Made by a program: the position numbers and the translations under genes
In this document: positions 9,365-18,277 of the stretch, one piece after another
Position numbering within the stretch: the stretch's first letter is position 1
How the letters are laid out: every line of letters starts with the position of its first letter
NCBI RefSeq assembly: GCF_016134045.1
Contig: NZ_CP065915.1
Location: 1,054,001-1,118,000 of the forward strand
Direction: 5' to 3'
DNA from: Pelagovum pacificum
Lineage (GTDB): Bacteria > Pseudomonadota > Alphaproteobacteria > Rhodobacterales > Rhodobacteraceae
DNA: 64,000 bases
Notes under the pieces: model-generated
The model's database searches: none
What the model was told of the DNA's origin: nothing
Seen by the model: the letters and a program-made list of their open reading frames with translations, nothing else

Positions 9365-9508
9365 AAAGGATTATCCTCCGCGTCTTACCGCGTCTATCCG
9401 GTCCCGTTGCGGGGCGGCCTTGTGTTGCGCGCGACGACGGGTCATGCATTGGCCGAGCCCGCGCCCGGCCTCACGGCGGCGCGGACAGGAGGACACCAGG
9501 AGACAATC

Positions 9509-11521
9509 ATGACCATCACACGATGGGGCATCATCGGCCCCGGCTCTATTGCCGAGAATTTCGCGGACGGGCTGGCGGAATGCGATTCGGGCGAGCTGTT
9601 CGCGATCTCGAGCCGGAGCGAAGACAACCGCGCCGCCGTCGGCGACAAGCGCGGGATCGACCCGGCGCGGCGTTACGCCGATGCGGCCGACCTCGTCGCG
9701 GATCCGGAGGTCGACGCGATCTACGTCTCCACGCCTCACCCGTTCCACGCCGAGATGGCGCTGCTCGCCATCCGGGCCGGCAAGCCGGTGCTGGTGGAAA
9801 AGCCCGCCGGCATGAATGCTGCCGAGGTGGAGGCGATCGCCGATGCCGCCCGGCAGGAAGGCGTCGCCTTCATGGAAGCGTTCATGTATCGCTGCCACCC
9901 CCAGATCGCCAAGGTCGATGAGCTGATCACCGGCGGTGCGATCGGGCAGGTGACCCACATCCGCGCATCCTTCGGCTTCGACGCCGCACCGAACCCCGAC
10001 TCGCGGCTTTATGCCCGCAAGCTGGGCGGGGGCGGTATCCTCGACGTCGGCGGCTACCCGGTCTCCGCCGCGATGCATATCGCCGGCGTCGCCCGCGGCG
10101 AGCGCTACGCGGAGCCGGTCTCCGTCAAGGGCAGCGGCCACATCGGCGAGACCGGCGTGGACGAAGTGGCTTACGGCCTGCTCGACTTCGGCGAGGGGCT
10201 GACGGCGCAGGTCGCCTGCGCCATCCATCGCAACATGGAAAACACCGTCACGATCGAGGGGACCGAGGGCACGCTCGTCATCGACAACCCCTGGGTGCCC
10301 GGCCGCAACGCGGGTCCCTCCGACAGCACGCTGCGGATCATCAAGGGCGACGACGTGAAGGTCGTCGAGATCAAGCGCCCCGAGCACCTGTTCACCTTCG
10401 AGGCCGAGCTGGCGAGCCGCACCGTCGCCGACAAGCTGTCCGAGGCGCCCGCGCCGGCGGTCTCCCCGGCGGAGAGCATCGCGATCAACAACGTGCTCGA
10501 CCAGTGGCGTGCCGAGGTCGGCTATACGACCTTCGCCGAAGAGCCGGGCGTCGTGCGCAAGCTCTCCGGCACCATGCCCAAGGGGCTGCCGCAGGTGTCT
10601 ACCGTGAAGGTCGACGGCATCGACCTGCCGATGAACCGGATGATCCTCGGCTGCGACAACCGCAACACGCCGGCCGAGGGCGCGGTGATGTGGGACGCCT
10701 GGATGGAAGTGGGCGGACACACGTTCGATACCGCATTCGTGTACGGCGGCGGCAAACACGAGGCTGTTCTCGGACAATGGATCGCCTCCCGCGGCGTGGC
10801 AAAGGAGATCAACGTGATCGCCAAGGGCGCGCACTCGCCCTACTGCACGCCGCGCGCGATCGAGACGCAACTGGAGATGTCGCTCAACCGTCTGCAACTG
10901 GACAGCGTTCCGATCTACGTCATGCACCGCGACAATCCTGACGTGCCGGTGGATGAGTTCGTCGACGTGCTCGACCGGCTGAAAGCGGCAGGCAAGATCG
11001 GCGTCTGGGGCGGCTCCAACTGGACCACCGCGCGGCTGGCCGAGGCGATCACGCGGGCCGAGGCGACGGGGCAGGCGGCACCGTCGATCCTGAACAACAA
11101 CCTCGCGCTGGCCGTGATGGAAAAGCCGGTGTGGGATGGCTGCATCTCGTCCAACTCCCCGGAAACGCTGGAATTCCTGCGTTCGCGCAACTTGATGCAC
11201 CTCAGCTGGTCGTCCGGCGCGCGCGGCTACTTCCTGCCGCCCGAGATCCGGGGCCGGCTGCCGGAAGACACGTCGCCCGAGACCTGCTTCGGGTCGGACG
11301 CCAACGCCGAGCGTCGCCGCCGGGCGGAGGAGCTGGCCGACGAACGGGGCGTCACCGCGCACCATGTCGCGATGGCGTGGGTGCTGGCGCAGTCCTTCCC
11401 GTCCTTCGCGCTGATCGGCCCGCGCAACCCGGGCCAGCTCGCCTCGACGCTGCCGGCGCTCGAGATCGAGCTCTCCCCGCAGGAGGCCGCGTGGCTCAAC
11501 CTCGAGGCCGAGAGCCGCTGA
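9509..11521 (+). CDS. Fused Gfo/Idh/MocA oxidoreductase - aldo/keto reductase
   Basis: The product has 670 residues; the ATG at 9509 follows AGGAG with 6-base spacing. Residues 1-340 form a Gfo/Idh/MocA dehydrogenase: an N-terminal Rossmann fold (WGIIGPGSIAENFADGL), the VEKPAGMNAAEV motif with the catalytic lysine of the family, and the C-terminal alpha/beta domain. Residues 350-670 form an aldo/keto reductase barrel (MNRMILGCDNRN...). The AKR tetrad is intact: Asp in HTFDTAFVYG, Tyr in FVYGGG, Lys in VIAKGAH, His in YVMHRDNP. Two NAD(P)-dependent sugar or cyclitol oxidoreductases on one chain suggest sequential oxidation and reduction of one sugar, such as an epimerisation or keto-sugar relay. 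That role is inference. The gene is monocistronic and ends in a strong terminator. Confidence 0.9.
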   Translation: MTITRWGIIGPGSIAENFADGLAECDSGELFAISSRSEDNRAAVGDKRGIDPARRYADAADLVADPEVDAIYVSTPHPFHAEMALLAIRAGKPVLVEKPAGMNAAEVEAIADAARQEGVAFMEAFMYRCHPQIAKVDELITGGAIGQVTHIRASFGFDAAPNPDSRLYARKLGGGGILDVGGYPVSAAMHIAGVARGERYAEPVSVKGSGHIGETGVDEVAYGLLDFGEGLTAQVACAIHRNMENTVTIEGTEGTLVIDNPWVPGRNAGPSDSTLRIIKGDDVKVVEIKRPEHLFTFEAELASRTVADKLSEAPAPAVSPAESIAINNVLDQWRAEVGYTTFAEEPGVVRKLSGTMPKGLPQVSTVKVDGIDLPMNRMILGCDNRNTPAEGAVMWDAWMEVGGHTFDTAFVYGGGKHEAVLGQWIASRGVAKEINVIAKGAHSPYCTPRAIETQLEMSLNRLQLDSVPIYVMHRDNPDVPVDEFVDVLDRLKAAGKIGVWGGSNWTTARLAEAITRAEATGQAAPSILNNNLALAVMEKPVWDGCISSNSPETLEFLRSRNLMHLSWSSGARGYFLPPEIRGRLPEDTSPETCFGSDANAERRRRAEELADERGVTAHHVAMAWVLAQSFPSFALIGPRNPGQLASTLPALEIELSPQEAAWLNLEAESR

Positions 11522-11533
11522 GGCACGACATCC

Positions 11534-11565
11534 CGACCGGGCAGGGCCGTCGTCCTGCCCGGTCG
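11534..11565 (+). terminator. Intrinsic terminator after the Gfo-AKR gene
   Basis: A perfect 12-bp stem (CGACCGGGCAGG with CCTGCCCGGTCG) encloses an 8-base loop, 12 bases after the stop codon. No clear T tract follows. Confidence 0.65.
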
Positions 11566-11772
11566 ACCGGAACCGCTGTCCGATAGCGGACCAATGACCG
11601 GCAGAGGCCGGACCTTCAGCCCACCCAAGCCCTTGTCCCGCCCGCACTTGCTGTCTCGCGGCACGGATCCGCGAGTTCTGACCGGTAACGGACGGGTGTC
11701 CGGTAACCGCCTTGAATCTCGTGGCTCAGCCGACAATACCTCCGCCAACTCGAGCAAGGAACGGCCCGTCAC

Positions 11773-14337
11773 ATGCGATACCTCCGGATTTTCCTCGTCC
11801 TTCTTCTTGCACTGCTGCCGCTTGGCTCGGCGATGGCGCAGGAGGAGGCGGCCAGCGAGCCCGCCACGGAGAGCAGCCTGCAACGGCTGATCGAGGTGAT
11901 CGAGGACGACGGCGCCCGCGAGGCACTTCTGGAGGAACTCCGCGCCGCCGGGGCGCTGGAGCAGGACACGACCGGCGACGCGATCGTCGAGGCGCTCGCC
12001 GACGGTGACGCGCCGAGCGAGAGCCTGTCCTTCGGGCGGCGCATCGCGCTCGTCACGCAGGAAGCGGCGGAAGGGATCGCCGACAGCCTTGGCATGGTCT
12101 GGGGCCAGCTGACCGACACGTCCTCTACCTTCGACGGGCTGAGCGGGGACGAGATCGGCGTGCTGCTCGAGGCGCTGCGCGAGCTGCTGCTCGTCATCGT
12201 CTGCACCGTCGCGGTCTTCCTGATCCTGCGAACCTTCGGCAAGGTGCAATACCGGCGCATGGGCGCGGCTGCCGAAGCCGGCGGCGTGCTGCGCACCGTC
12301 GCGCTTTTCATCGCCTCCGCCCTGATCGACGCGCTGATCGTGGTGATCGCCTGGGCCGCCGGCTACGCGCTGGCCGTGTTGCTGCTGGGCGAGTTCGGCA
12401 CGATCGGGATCCGGCAGACGCTCTATCTGAACGCGTTCCTGCTGGTCGAGATGGCCAAGGTGCTGGTGCGGATGATCCTGTCGCCCTCGGCGCGGCACCT
12501 TCGGGTGCTGCCGCTGTCGGACAAGGCCTCCGCCTATATCGCGGCCCGGGTGAACCTGATCGTCGGGTTCGTCGGCTACGGCCAGCTTCTGGTGGTGCCG
12601 ATCATCAATTCCAACGTCTCGTGGGCCGCGGGGCAGGCCGTCTCCAGCCTCATCGCGATCGCCGTCGTGCTGCTGCTGGTCTGGCTGGTGCTGCGCAACC
12701 GCCGCGCCGTCGCCGACTGGCTGACGGGCGAGGGTCCGGCCGCCCTGCGGGACCCGAACGAGGTGGTCGCCATGCGGGCGATGGCCGATGCCTACCAGAC
12801 GACGCCGGCACGAAACGCCGGCGCGGCGACCGACACGCCCGAACCGGGTGAGGACATGGCCGCCGACCTGTCCGGCGGGGCCGTGACTGCCGACGAGGGC
12901 GAACCGCGCCGCACGACCGACGAAAGCGCCGATCCGGTCGAGGCCCGGCCGGTCGAGGCCGCGTCGCCCGAGGCCCGCCGCTTCGACAACGATCCGCGCA
13001 CAAGCGAGGACCTGTCGGAGCCCGGCGCCCCCGGCTACCCAGCCGACCCCGCCGCGACCTATACCGACACCGAAGTCGCCGCCGCCATCGCCGAGGCCGA
13101 GGGCCGGCGCCGTCGCGGCCCGCTCTATTTCCTCGCCCGGCACTGGCATTGGCCGGCGCTCGCCTACCTCCTGGTGATGTTCGTGATCGTCATGGTCAGC
13201 CCCGGCAACGCGGCATTCCGCACGATCACGGCTTCGGGGCAGGTGCTGCTGGTCGGGCTGATCGGCCTCGCCGTCTCGGGCTTCCTGACGCGGGCGATGG
13301 TGCGGGGCGTGATCCTGCCGACCGGCGTGTCGGCCCGGATGCCGATGCTGGAGCGGCGGCTGAACCGCTTCGTGCCGCGCACGCTCTTCATCCTGCGGGC
13401 CCTGATCTTCGTGCTCGTGGTGTTCTTCGCGCTCGATGCGATCAGTCTGATCGACCTGCGCGGGTGGCTCACCAGCCAGTTCGGGATCGCGGTCACCGGC
13501 ACGATCATCTCGGTCGCGCTGGTCCTGCTTGGCGCCTTCGCGGTGTGGCTCGCCATGACCTCCTGGGTGGACTACCGGCTCAACCCGGAATTCGGCGACG
13601 TCGCCACGGCGCGCGAGCACACGCTGCTCGCCCTGTTCCGCAATGCCGCGACGATCGCGCTCATCATCATCACGATGATGTTCGTCCTCTCCGAGGTCGG
13701 GCTCGACATTGCGCCGCTGCTGGCCTCCGCCGGGGTGCTCGGCCTCGCCATCGGTTTCGGTGCGCAGAAGATGGTGCAGGACATCATCACCGGCATCTTC
13801 ATCCAGTTCGAGAACGCGATGAACGTCGGTGACGTCGTGACCGTGGGCGGCACGACCGGCGTGGTGGAGCGGCTGACGATCCGCTCCGTATCGCTGCGCG
13901 ACCTGTCGGGGACGTTCCACATCATTCCGTTCTCGTCGGTCGACATGGTGTCCAACTACATGCGCGATTTCGGCTACTTCGTCTGCGACATGGGCGTCGC
14001 CTACCGCGAGAACGTCGAAGAGGTGCGCCAGGCCATGCTTGACGCGTTCGAGGAACTGCGCATGGACCCCGACCAGAACGCCGGGATCATGGACGACCTC
14101 GAATGGTTCGGCCTCAACAGCTTCGGCGACAGCGCGGTCGTTCTGCGGGCCCGCATCAAGTGTCTGCCGGGCAAGCAGTGGGGTGTGGGCCGGGCCTACA
14201 ACGGCATTCTCAAGCGCGTGTTCGACGAGCGCGGCATCGAGATCCCGTTCCCGCACCAGACGATCTACCTTGGCGAGTCCAAGGACGGAAAGACGCAGAG
14301 CGTGAAGGTCGACCTCGAAGGCAACGTCACGAGCTGA
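11773..14337 (+). CDS. Large MscS-family mechanosensitive ion channel
   Basis: The product has 854 residues. A signal peptide (residues 1-23, ending GSAMAQ) precedes a periplasmic region of about 120 residues, then roughly 11 membrane helices interrupted by a long charged loop (residues 335-440, rich in Glu, Asp, Pro). The MscS core lies at residues 640-720: LASAGVLGLAIGFGAQKMVQ is the pore-lining helix, followed by DIITGIFIQFENAMNVGDVV and the beta domain VGGTTGVVERLTIRSVSLRD, then the C-terminal alpha-beta domain. Length and layout match the YbiO-type large members of the family. The role is to open under membrane tension and release solutes on hypo-osmotic shock. The start is in an alternating GC-rich context without a strong Shine-Dalgarno. 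A hairpin terminator follows. Confidence 0.93.
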   Translation: MRYLRIFLVLLLALLPLGSAMAQEEAASEPATESSLQRLIEVIEDDGAREALLEELRAAGALEQDTTGDAIVEALADGDAPSESLSFGRRIALVTQEAAEGIADSLGMVWGQLTDTSSTFDGLSGDEIGVLLEALRELLLVIVCTVAVFLILRTFGKVQYRRMGAAAEAGGVLRTVALFIASALIDALIVVIAWAAGYALAVLLLGEFGTIGIRQTLYLNAFLLVEMAKVLVRMILSPSARHLRVLPLSDKASAYIAARVNLIVGFVGYGQLLVVPIINSNVSWAAGQAVSSLIAIAVVLLLVWLVLRNRRAVADWLTGEGPAALRDPNEVVAMRAMADAYQTTPARNAGAATDTPEPGEDMAADLSGGAVTADEGEPRRTTDESADPVEARPVEAASPEARRFDNDPRTSEDLSEPGAPGYPADPAATYTDTEVAAAIAEAEGRRRRGPLYFLARHWHWPALAYLLVMFVIVMVSPGNAAFRTITASGQVLLVGLIGLAVSGFLTRAMVRGVILPTGVSARMPMLERRLNRFVPRTLFILRALIFVLVVFFALDAISLIDLRGWLTSQFGIAVTGTIISVALVLLGAFAVWLAMTSWVDYRLNPEFGDVATAREHTLLALFRNAATIALIIITMMFVLSEVGLDIAPLLASAGVLGLAIGFGAQKMVQDIITGIFIQFENAMNVGDVVTVGGTTGVVERLTIRSVSLRDLSGTFHIIPFSSVDMVSNYMRDFGYFVCDMGVAYRENVEEVRQAMLDAFEELRMDPDQNAGIMDDLEWFGLNSFGDSAVVLRARIKCLPGKQWGVGRAYNGILKRVFDERGIEIPFPHQTIYLGESKDGKTQSVKVDLEGNVTS

Positions 14338-14359
14338 GCAGACGACGCGTGTCAGATGT

Positions 14360-14379
14360 GCGGCCCCGCAGGGGGCCGC
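14360..14379 (+). terminator. Hairpin after the MscS gene
   Basis: A perfect 8-bp stem GCGGCCCC / GGGGCCGC with a four-base loop lies 23 bases after the stop codon. There is no T tract, so efficiency is uncertain. Confidence 0.5.
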
Positions 14380-14474
14380 CTCGCTTGACTTCACGCATGG
14401 ATCGGGCGACGGAACAGGCGTGACCGGTTCCTCCCCAGTTTCCGGCCGCTCCCGGAACGAGAATCGAGATCCAG

Positions 14475-15956
14475 ATGCAGAGCCAGACCATGACGGAGGC
14501 GGCAGGCCCCGCCGATTCCACGACGGACGAGTCCGCACGCAACAGGCTGGTGATCGCGCTGCTGCTGGTCTCGGCCTTCACCGTGATCCTGAACGAGACG
14601 ATCATGTCGGTCGCTTTGCCGCGGCTGATGACCGACCTGAACGTCACCGCGAATGCCGCCCAGTGGCTGACGACGGCGTTCCTGCTGACCATGGCCGTGG
14701 TGATCCCGATCACCGGCTTCCTGCTGCAGCGCTTTCACACGCGGTCGGTCTTCCTGCTGGCGATGTCGGCCTTCTCGACCGGTACGCTGATCTGCGCGGT
14801 GGCCGGCGGGCTGCCGCTGCTGATCGTGGGCCGGGTGGTGCAGGCCATCGGCACGGCGATCATGATGCCGCTGCTGATGACCACCGTCATCACGCTGGTC
14901 CCGCCGGAGAGCCGGGGCAAAACGATGGGCAACATCTCCATCGTTATCTCGGTCGCGCCGGCGATCGGGCCGACGATTTCGGGGATCATCCTGCACTACC
15001 TGCACTGGCGCTGGATGTTCGTGCTGGTCCTGCCGATCGGCCTCGGCGCGCTGGCGCTGGGCTACGCGCGTCTGGTCAACGTCACGACGCCGCGCAAGGT
15101 GCCGCTCGACATCATCTCGGTGCCGCTGTCGGCGGTCGGGTTCGGCGGCGTGGTCTACGGCCTGTCCACGATCGGTGAGGGCCACGGCGAGGGCGGGGCG
15201 TTCCCGGTCTGGCTGCCGCTCGTCGTCGGGGGCGTGACGCTCGCCGTCTTCATCTGGCGCCAGCTCGTGCTCGGCCCGAAGGAGCGGGCGCTGCTCGATC
15301 TGCGCACCTTCCGGATCCCGGTGTTCACCGTGGCGCTGGTCATGATGATGTTCGCGATGATGTCGCTGTTCGGCATGATCATCTTGCTGCCGCTCTACAT
15401 GCAGAACGTGAAGGGGCTGGAGCCGCTGCAGGCCGGTCTGCTGCTGCTGCCGGGCGGTCTGACGATGGGCCTGATGGCACCGTTCGTCGGCCGTTGGTTC
15501 GACCGGATCGGAGCGCGCAAGCTGGTGATCCCGGGGGGCATCCTCGTCAGCTCCGCCCTGTGGCTGATGACGACGCTGGCTGTCGACAGCCCGATCCTGA
15601 TGGTGCTGGCCTGTCACCTGGTGCTGAGCGTCGGCCTCGCCCTGCTGTTCACGCCGCTCTTCACGTCGAGCCTCGGCTCGTTGCCGCCGCATCTCTATTC
15701 CTACGGGAGCGCGATGCTCGGCACGACGCAACAGGTCGCGGGCGCGGCGGGGATCGCGCTGTTCGTGTCGATCATGTCGGTGAAGATCGGAGTAGAGCTC
15801 GAGACCGGGGCGGACATGGTCGCGGCCACCGCGAGCGGTCTGCGCAGCGGCTTCCTGGCCGCCGCGATGATCTCGCTTCTGCTGATCGTCGCGGGCTTCT
15901 TCGTGCGGCGCCCGCCGGACCAGCAGCCCGGCGCGGCGGCGCACGGCCACCACTGA
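14475..15956 (+). CDS. MFS multidrug exporter, DHA2 (EmrB/QacA) type
   Basis: The product has 493 residues with 14 predicted membrane helices. After a short polar N-terminus comes the first-helix signature of the DHA2 family (LNETIMSVALPRLMTDLNVTANAAQWLTTAFLLTMA), including the conserved 'Q W' turn before helix 2, and later TLVPPESRGKTMG between helices 4 and 5. The protein ends in a short His-rich tail (AAAHGHH). The family exports drugs or metabolites in exchange for protons; the substrate is unknown. EmrB partners usually have an EmrA/HlyD protein, but none is adjacent here. It converges on the EamA gene, leaving only 2 bp between the stops. Confidence 0.92.
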   Translation: MQSQTMTEAAGPADSTTDESARNRLVIALLLVSAFTVILNETIMSVALPRLMTDLNVTANAAQWLTTAFLLTMAVVIPITGFLLQRFHTRSVFLLAMSAFSTGTLICAVAGGLPLLIVGRVVQAIGTAIMMPLLMTTVITLVPPESRGKTMGNISIVISVAPAIGPTISGIILHYLHWRWMFVLVLPIGLGALALGYARLVNVTTPRKVPLDIISVPLSAVGFGGVVYGLSTIGEGHGEGGAFPVWLPLVVGGVTLAVFIWRQLVLGPKERALLDLRTFRIPVFTVALVMMMFAMMSLFGMIILLPLYMQNVKGLEPLQAGLLLLPGGLTMGLMAPFVGRWFDRIGARKLVIPGGILVSSALWLMTTLAVDSPILMVLACHLVLSVGLALLFTPLFTSSLGSLPPHLYSYGSAMLGTTQQVAGAAGIALFVSIMSVKIGVELETGADMVAATASGLRSGFLAAAMISLLLIVAGFFVRRPPDQQPGAAAHGHH

Positions 15957-15958
15957 CT

Positions 15959-16864
15959 CTATCGCGCTCGCCGGGGGATGGAGACCATCACCCCGGCGGC
16001 CGTGATCGCCAGCACGCCGAGCAGCCCCAACGGGCCCGGCAGCACCGAGAACAGCACGATGTCGAAGCCGAGCGCCCAGATCAGCCCGGTGAAGTCGAAC
16101 GGCGCCAGCACGCTCACCGGCGCCCGCGCCACCGCCTCGTTCGAGACGATGTGCCCGATCCCTCCCGCCAGTCCCGCGAACACCAGCCAGCCGAGATGCG
16201 CGGCCGACAGGCTTTCCCAGCCGAAGGGCAAGGTGGCGAGTCCGGCGACGGCGGCGACGAGGGCGAAGTAGAAGGCGATGGTCGAGGCGCTCTCCGTCAC
16301 GGTCATGCGCTTCGTGTGGACCCGGACCCAGGCCATCGTGACGGCATAGGCAAGCCCCGCTGCCACGCCGAGCAGCGCGCCGTCGCCGGGCAGGGCGAGC
16401 GCCTCCCACAACAGGGCGACCACGCCTGCGAAGCCGAGGCCGACGGCGAAGATCACGGCGGGGCCGAGCGTCTCCTTCAGCAGGATCGCGGCAAGCGGCA
16501 GCGTCAGCACCGGGGCGAGGTAGGCCAGCGCCTGCGCGTTGGCGACCGGCAGGTAGGCGAGCGACAGGAACGACAGGGCCATCGAGAGCGCCCCGAGCGT
16601 GCCGCGCGTGACGTGAAGCTTCGGATGACGGGTGCGCAATCCCCCGGGGAAGTTGCCGCGCAGCGCCATCCACAACAGGATCGGCGGGATCGCCAGCGCC
16701 GAGCGCCAGAACATCACCTGTCCGACCGGCACGCCCTCTTTCGCCACCGCATGAACCGCCGCCGACATGGCCGTCATCAGGAACGTCGCAGCAAGGCGCA
16801 GGCCGATCCCCTCGATCAGGGCGCGGCGATGCGGGGCGGGCAGGGGAGTGGGAGTTGCCGTCAT
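15959..16864 (-). CDS. EamA-family (DMT) inner-membrane transporter
   Basis: The product has 301 residues with ten membrane helices arranged as two EamA repeats of five. Typical sequence includes FWRSALAIPPILLWMALRGN after helix 2 and LAYLPVANAQALAYLAPVLTLPLAAILLKETLG around helices 4-5, with the second repeat ending APFDFTGLIWALGFDIVLFSVLPG. Members export amino acids or other small metabolites; the substrate cannot be told. The ATG at 16864 is preceded by two hairpins that end the upstream Cache gene, so it needs its own promoter nearby. Confidence 0.9.
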   Translation of the reverse strand: MTATPTPLPAPHRRALIEGIGLRLAATFLMTAMSAAVHAVAKEGVPVGQVMFWRSALAIPPILLWMALRGNFPGGLRTRHPKLHVTRGTLGALSMALSFLSLAYLPVANAQALAYLAPVLTLPLAAILLKETLGPAVIFAVGLGFAGVVALLWEALALPGDGALLGVAAGLAYAVTMAWVRVHTKRMTVTESASTIAFYFALVAAVAGLATLPFGWESLSAAHLGWLVFAGLAGGIGHIVSNEAVARAPVSVLAPFDFTGLIWALGFDIVLFSVLPGPLGLLGVLAITAAGVMVSIPRRAR

Positions 16865-16877
16865 CTGAAGGGTCCGG

Positions 16878-16947
16878 GTCAGGGAGCGTCGCTCCCTGAC
16901 TGCCCCATTGGCGGCCGGGATGGAATGGGCGGCCTTCTCAGGCCGCC
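16878..16947 (-). terminator. Two tandem hairpins after the Cache sensor gene
   Basis: Reading on the minus strand, GGCGGCC / GGCCGCC (16928-16947, loop of 6) comes first, then the perfect 10-bp stem GTCAGGGAGC / GCTCCCTGAC (16878-16900, loop of 3). Both lie between the stop of the Cache gene (16955) and the ATG of the EamA gene (16864). They separate the two transcription units. Confidence 0.6.
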
Positions 16948-16954
16948 GCCGGGA

Positions 16955-18043
16955 TCATTCGCCGGGGAATGTACGCAACGCCTGCACCCGCGTCTGCAGA
17001 ATGGCGAGCGCCTTGGAGAGTCGCGCGCTTTCCAGCGAGCTGTGATCGTTGGAGGGGTAGATCTCCTCGCCCTCGGCAATGGCGTTCGCCTCGCGGGCCA
17101 GCCGCTCGATCGGGCGGAGGTAGTGCAGGGCGTAGAACACCGACAGCATGGTCATGGCGAAGAAGATGCCGGCGATGCTGACGGCCATGGTCGACATGAA
17201 CCCGGTGAGGGACGTGCCGCCGTTCAGCGCGGGCACACGCACGACGAGGTTCCAGTTGAAGTGCGGCATGCCCTCGGCGGTCAGCAGGTCGGGGATCACG
17301 CTGACGACGGCCGGCGGACCGTTGCGCTCGGTCAGGACACGGGTGATCGGGTGGCCGAGCGAGGACAGGCTGGAGACATCGCGGTCAATCTCGACGTCGA
17401 GGATCGGATTGTATTCCGCGACGATCACGCCGTCGTCGCTCTTGACCATGAAGTCGACGTCGAGCTCGTCGGCGGTCTCGGCCATGTAGGAGGTCAGCCA
17501 CGCGATCTTGAGGCTGTAGACCACGACGCCGACGCTGTTGCCGAAATCATCCACGACGGGGACGGACATGTTGACGAGGCCACTGTTGGAGCCGGGAACG
17601 TCGCTCTGGTCGGGCAGGAAGGTGTTGCCGACGCTGCCGCCGGTCAGGCCTTCGCGGAACCAGCGGCGCAGGCTGACATCCTCGCCTTCGCGCTCGCCGC
17701 CCGTTCCGGCGATGATCAGGCCGTCGTCGCTCGCGACGCCGACCCAGGCGACGGCATCGGACGCGCGGATCACCGTGTCGGCGAAGTTGCGCATGCCTTC
17801 CTGGTCCTCGATATCCAGCTGGCGGGCGACGGCGCTCATGCTTCGCCATTCCCGTTCGACCGCGCGGGAAACCGCGACCTGCAGGGCCTGGCCTGCGCGC
17901 TCGGCGACGAGGGTCTGGCTCTGGTATTCATGCTCAGAGACGTAATTGCGCACTGGCAGGAACACGATCGCAAGTGCGGCGACGAAGGCCACGACCGAGA
18001 AGTTGATCAGCGTTATCGAGAGTTTGGGAAAGTTCTTTTCCAT
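16955..18043 (-). CDS. Cache-type periplasmic sensor with HAMP-like tail and no output domain
   Basis: The product has 362 residues. The start is the ATG at 18043 (MEKNFPKLS), followed at once by a membrane helix (residues 10-31). The region from about 35 to 285 is extracytoplasmic and looks like a double Cache ligand-binding domain (WVGVASDDGLIIAGTGG, and FGNSVGVVVYSLKIAWL). A second helix (about 288-312) leads into a short HAMP-like segment (RPIERLAREANAIAEGEE) and a helical tail ending at residue 362. No kinase, GGDEF, EAL or chemoreceptor domain follows, so the signal must pass to a separate partner or the protein is a truncated relic. The frame is clean and the gene ends before proper terminators, which favours a real short sensor. 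It sits beside the glucan-synthesis operon; a functional link is inference. Confidence 0.8.
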   Translation of the reverse strand: MEKNFPKLSITLINFSVVAFVAALAIVFLPVRNYVSEHEYQSQTLVAERAGQALQVAVSRAVEREWRSMSAVARQLDIEDQEGMRNFADTVIRASDAVAWVGVASDDGLIIAGTGGEREGEDVSLRRWFREGLTGGSVGNTFLPDQSDVPGSNSGLVNMSVPVVDDFGNSVGVVVYSLKIAWLTSYMAETADELDVDFMVKSDDGVIVAEYNPILDVEIDRDVSSLSSLGHPITRVLTERNGPPAVVSVIPDLLTAEGMPHFNWNLVVRVPALNGGTSLTGFMSTMAVSIAGIFFAMTMLSVFYALHYLRPIERLAREANAIAEGEEIYPSNDHSSLESARLSKALAILQTRVQALRTFPGE

Positions 18044-18084
18044 GAGTAGGCTGCTGCTCCGCTCTGCCAGTGGCCCTTGTGACA

Positions 18085-18120
18085 AATGGTTAATCACGCT
18101 CAAATTTGTGGTTAATGTGG
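18085..18120 (-). promoter_or_regulatory. Repeated GGTTAAT motifs upstream of the Cache gene
   Basis: Two copies of TGGTTAAT lie at 18086-18093 and 18109-18116 in an AT-rich part of the 234-bp gap between two divergent genes. Read on the minus strand they give TTAACCA, which resembles the TTAACCAT half-site of CtrA, a cell-cycle and motility regulator of alphaproteobacteria. The longer form TGGTTAATGTG recurs at 22105-22115 just upstream of the HlyD-like gene. Regulation by CtrA is a guess from the motif alone. Confidence 0.35.
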
Positions 18121-18277
18121 CAAGCTTGGGAACATCTCGGTCGAGTTGCGTTGTCATGCCGCAACGTAGCGATACCGCCACGACGGCGCTGAATCTGGGT
18201 CGCCCGCCTTCTTAATCGCACGATTGCTGCGATAGTGAGGGCGCAGTCCGATGATCCAGCCTTGGGAAGGAAATGAC

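Noticed and set aside
9371-11647. A 758-residue minus-strand frame opposite the Gfo/AKR fusion
   Set aside because: The product is Arg/His/Gly-rich shadow sequence, while the plus strand has two complete enzyme domains.
11227-14538. A 1103-residue frame on the minus strand opposite the MscS gene
   Set aside because: Its product is His/Arg/Gln-rich with no domain, and it overlaps the fully recognisable MscS channel and the end of the fusion enzyme.
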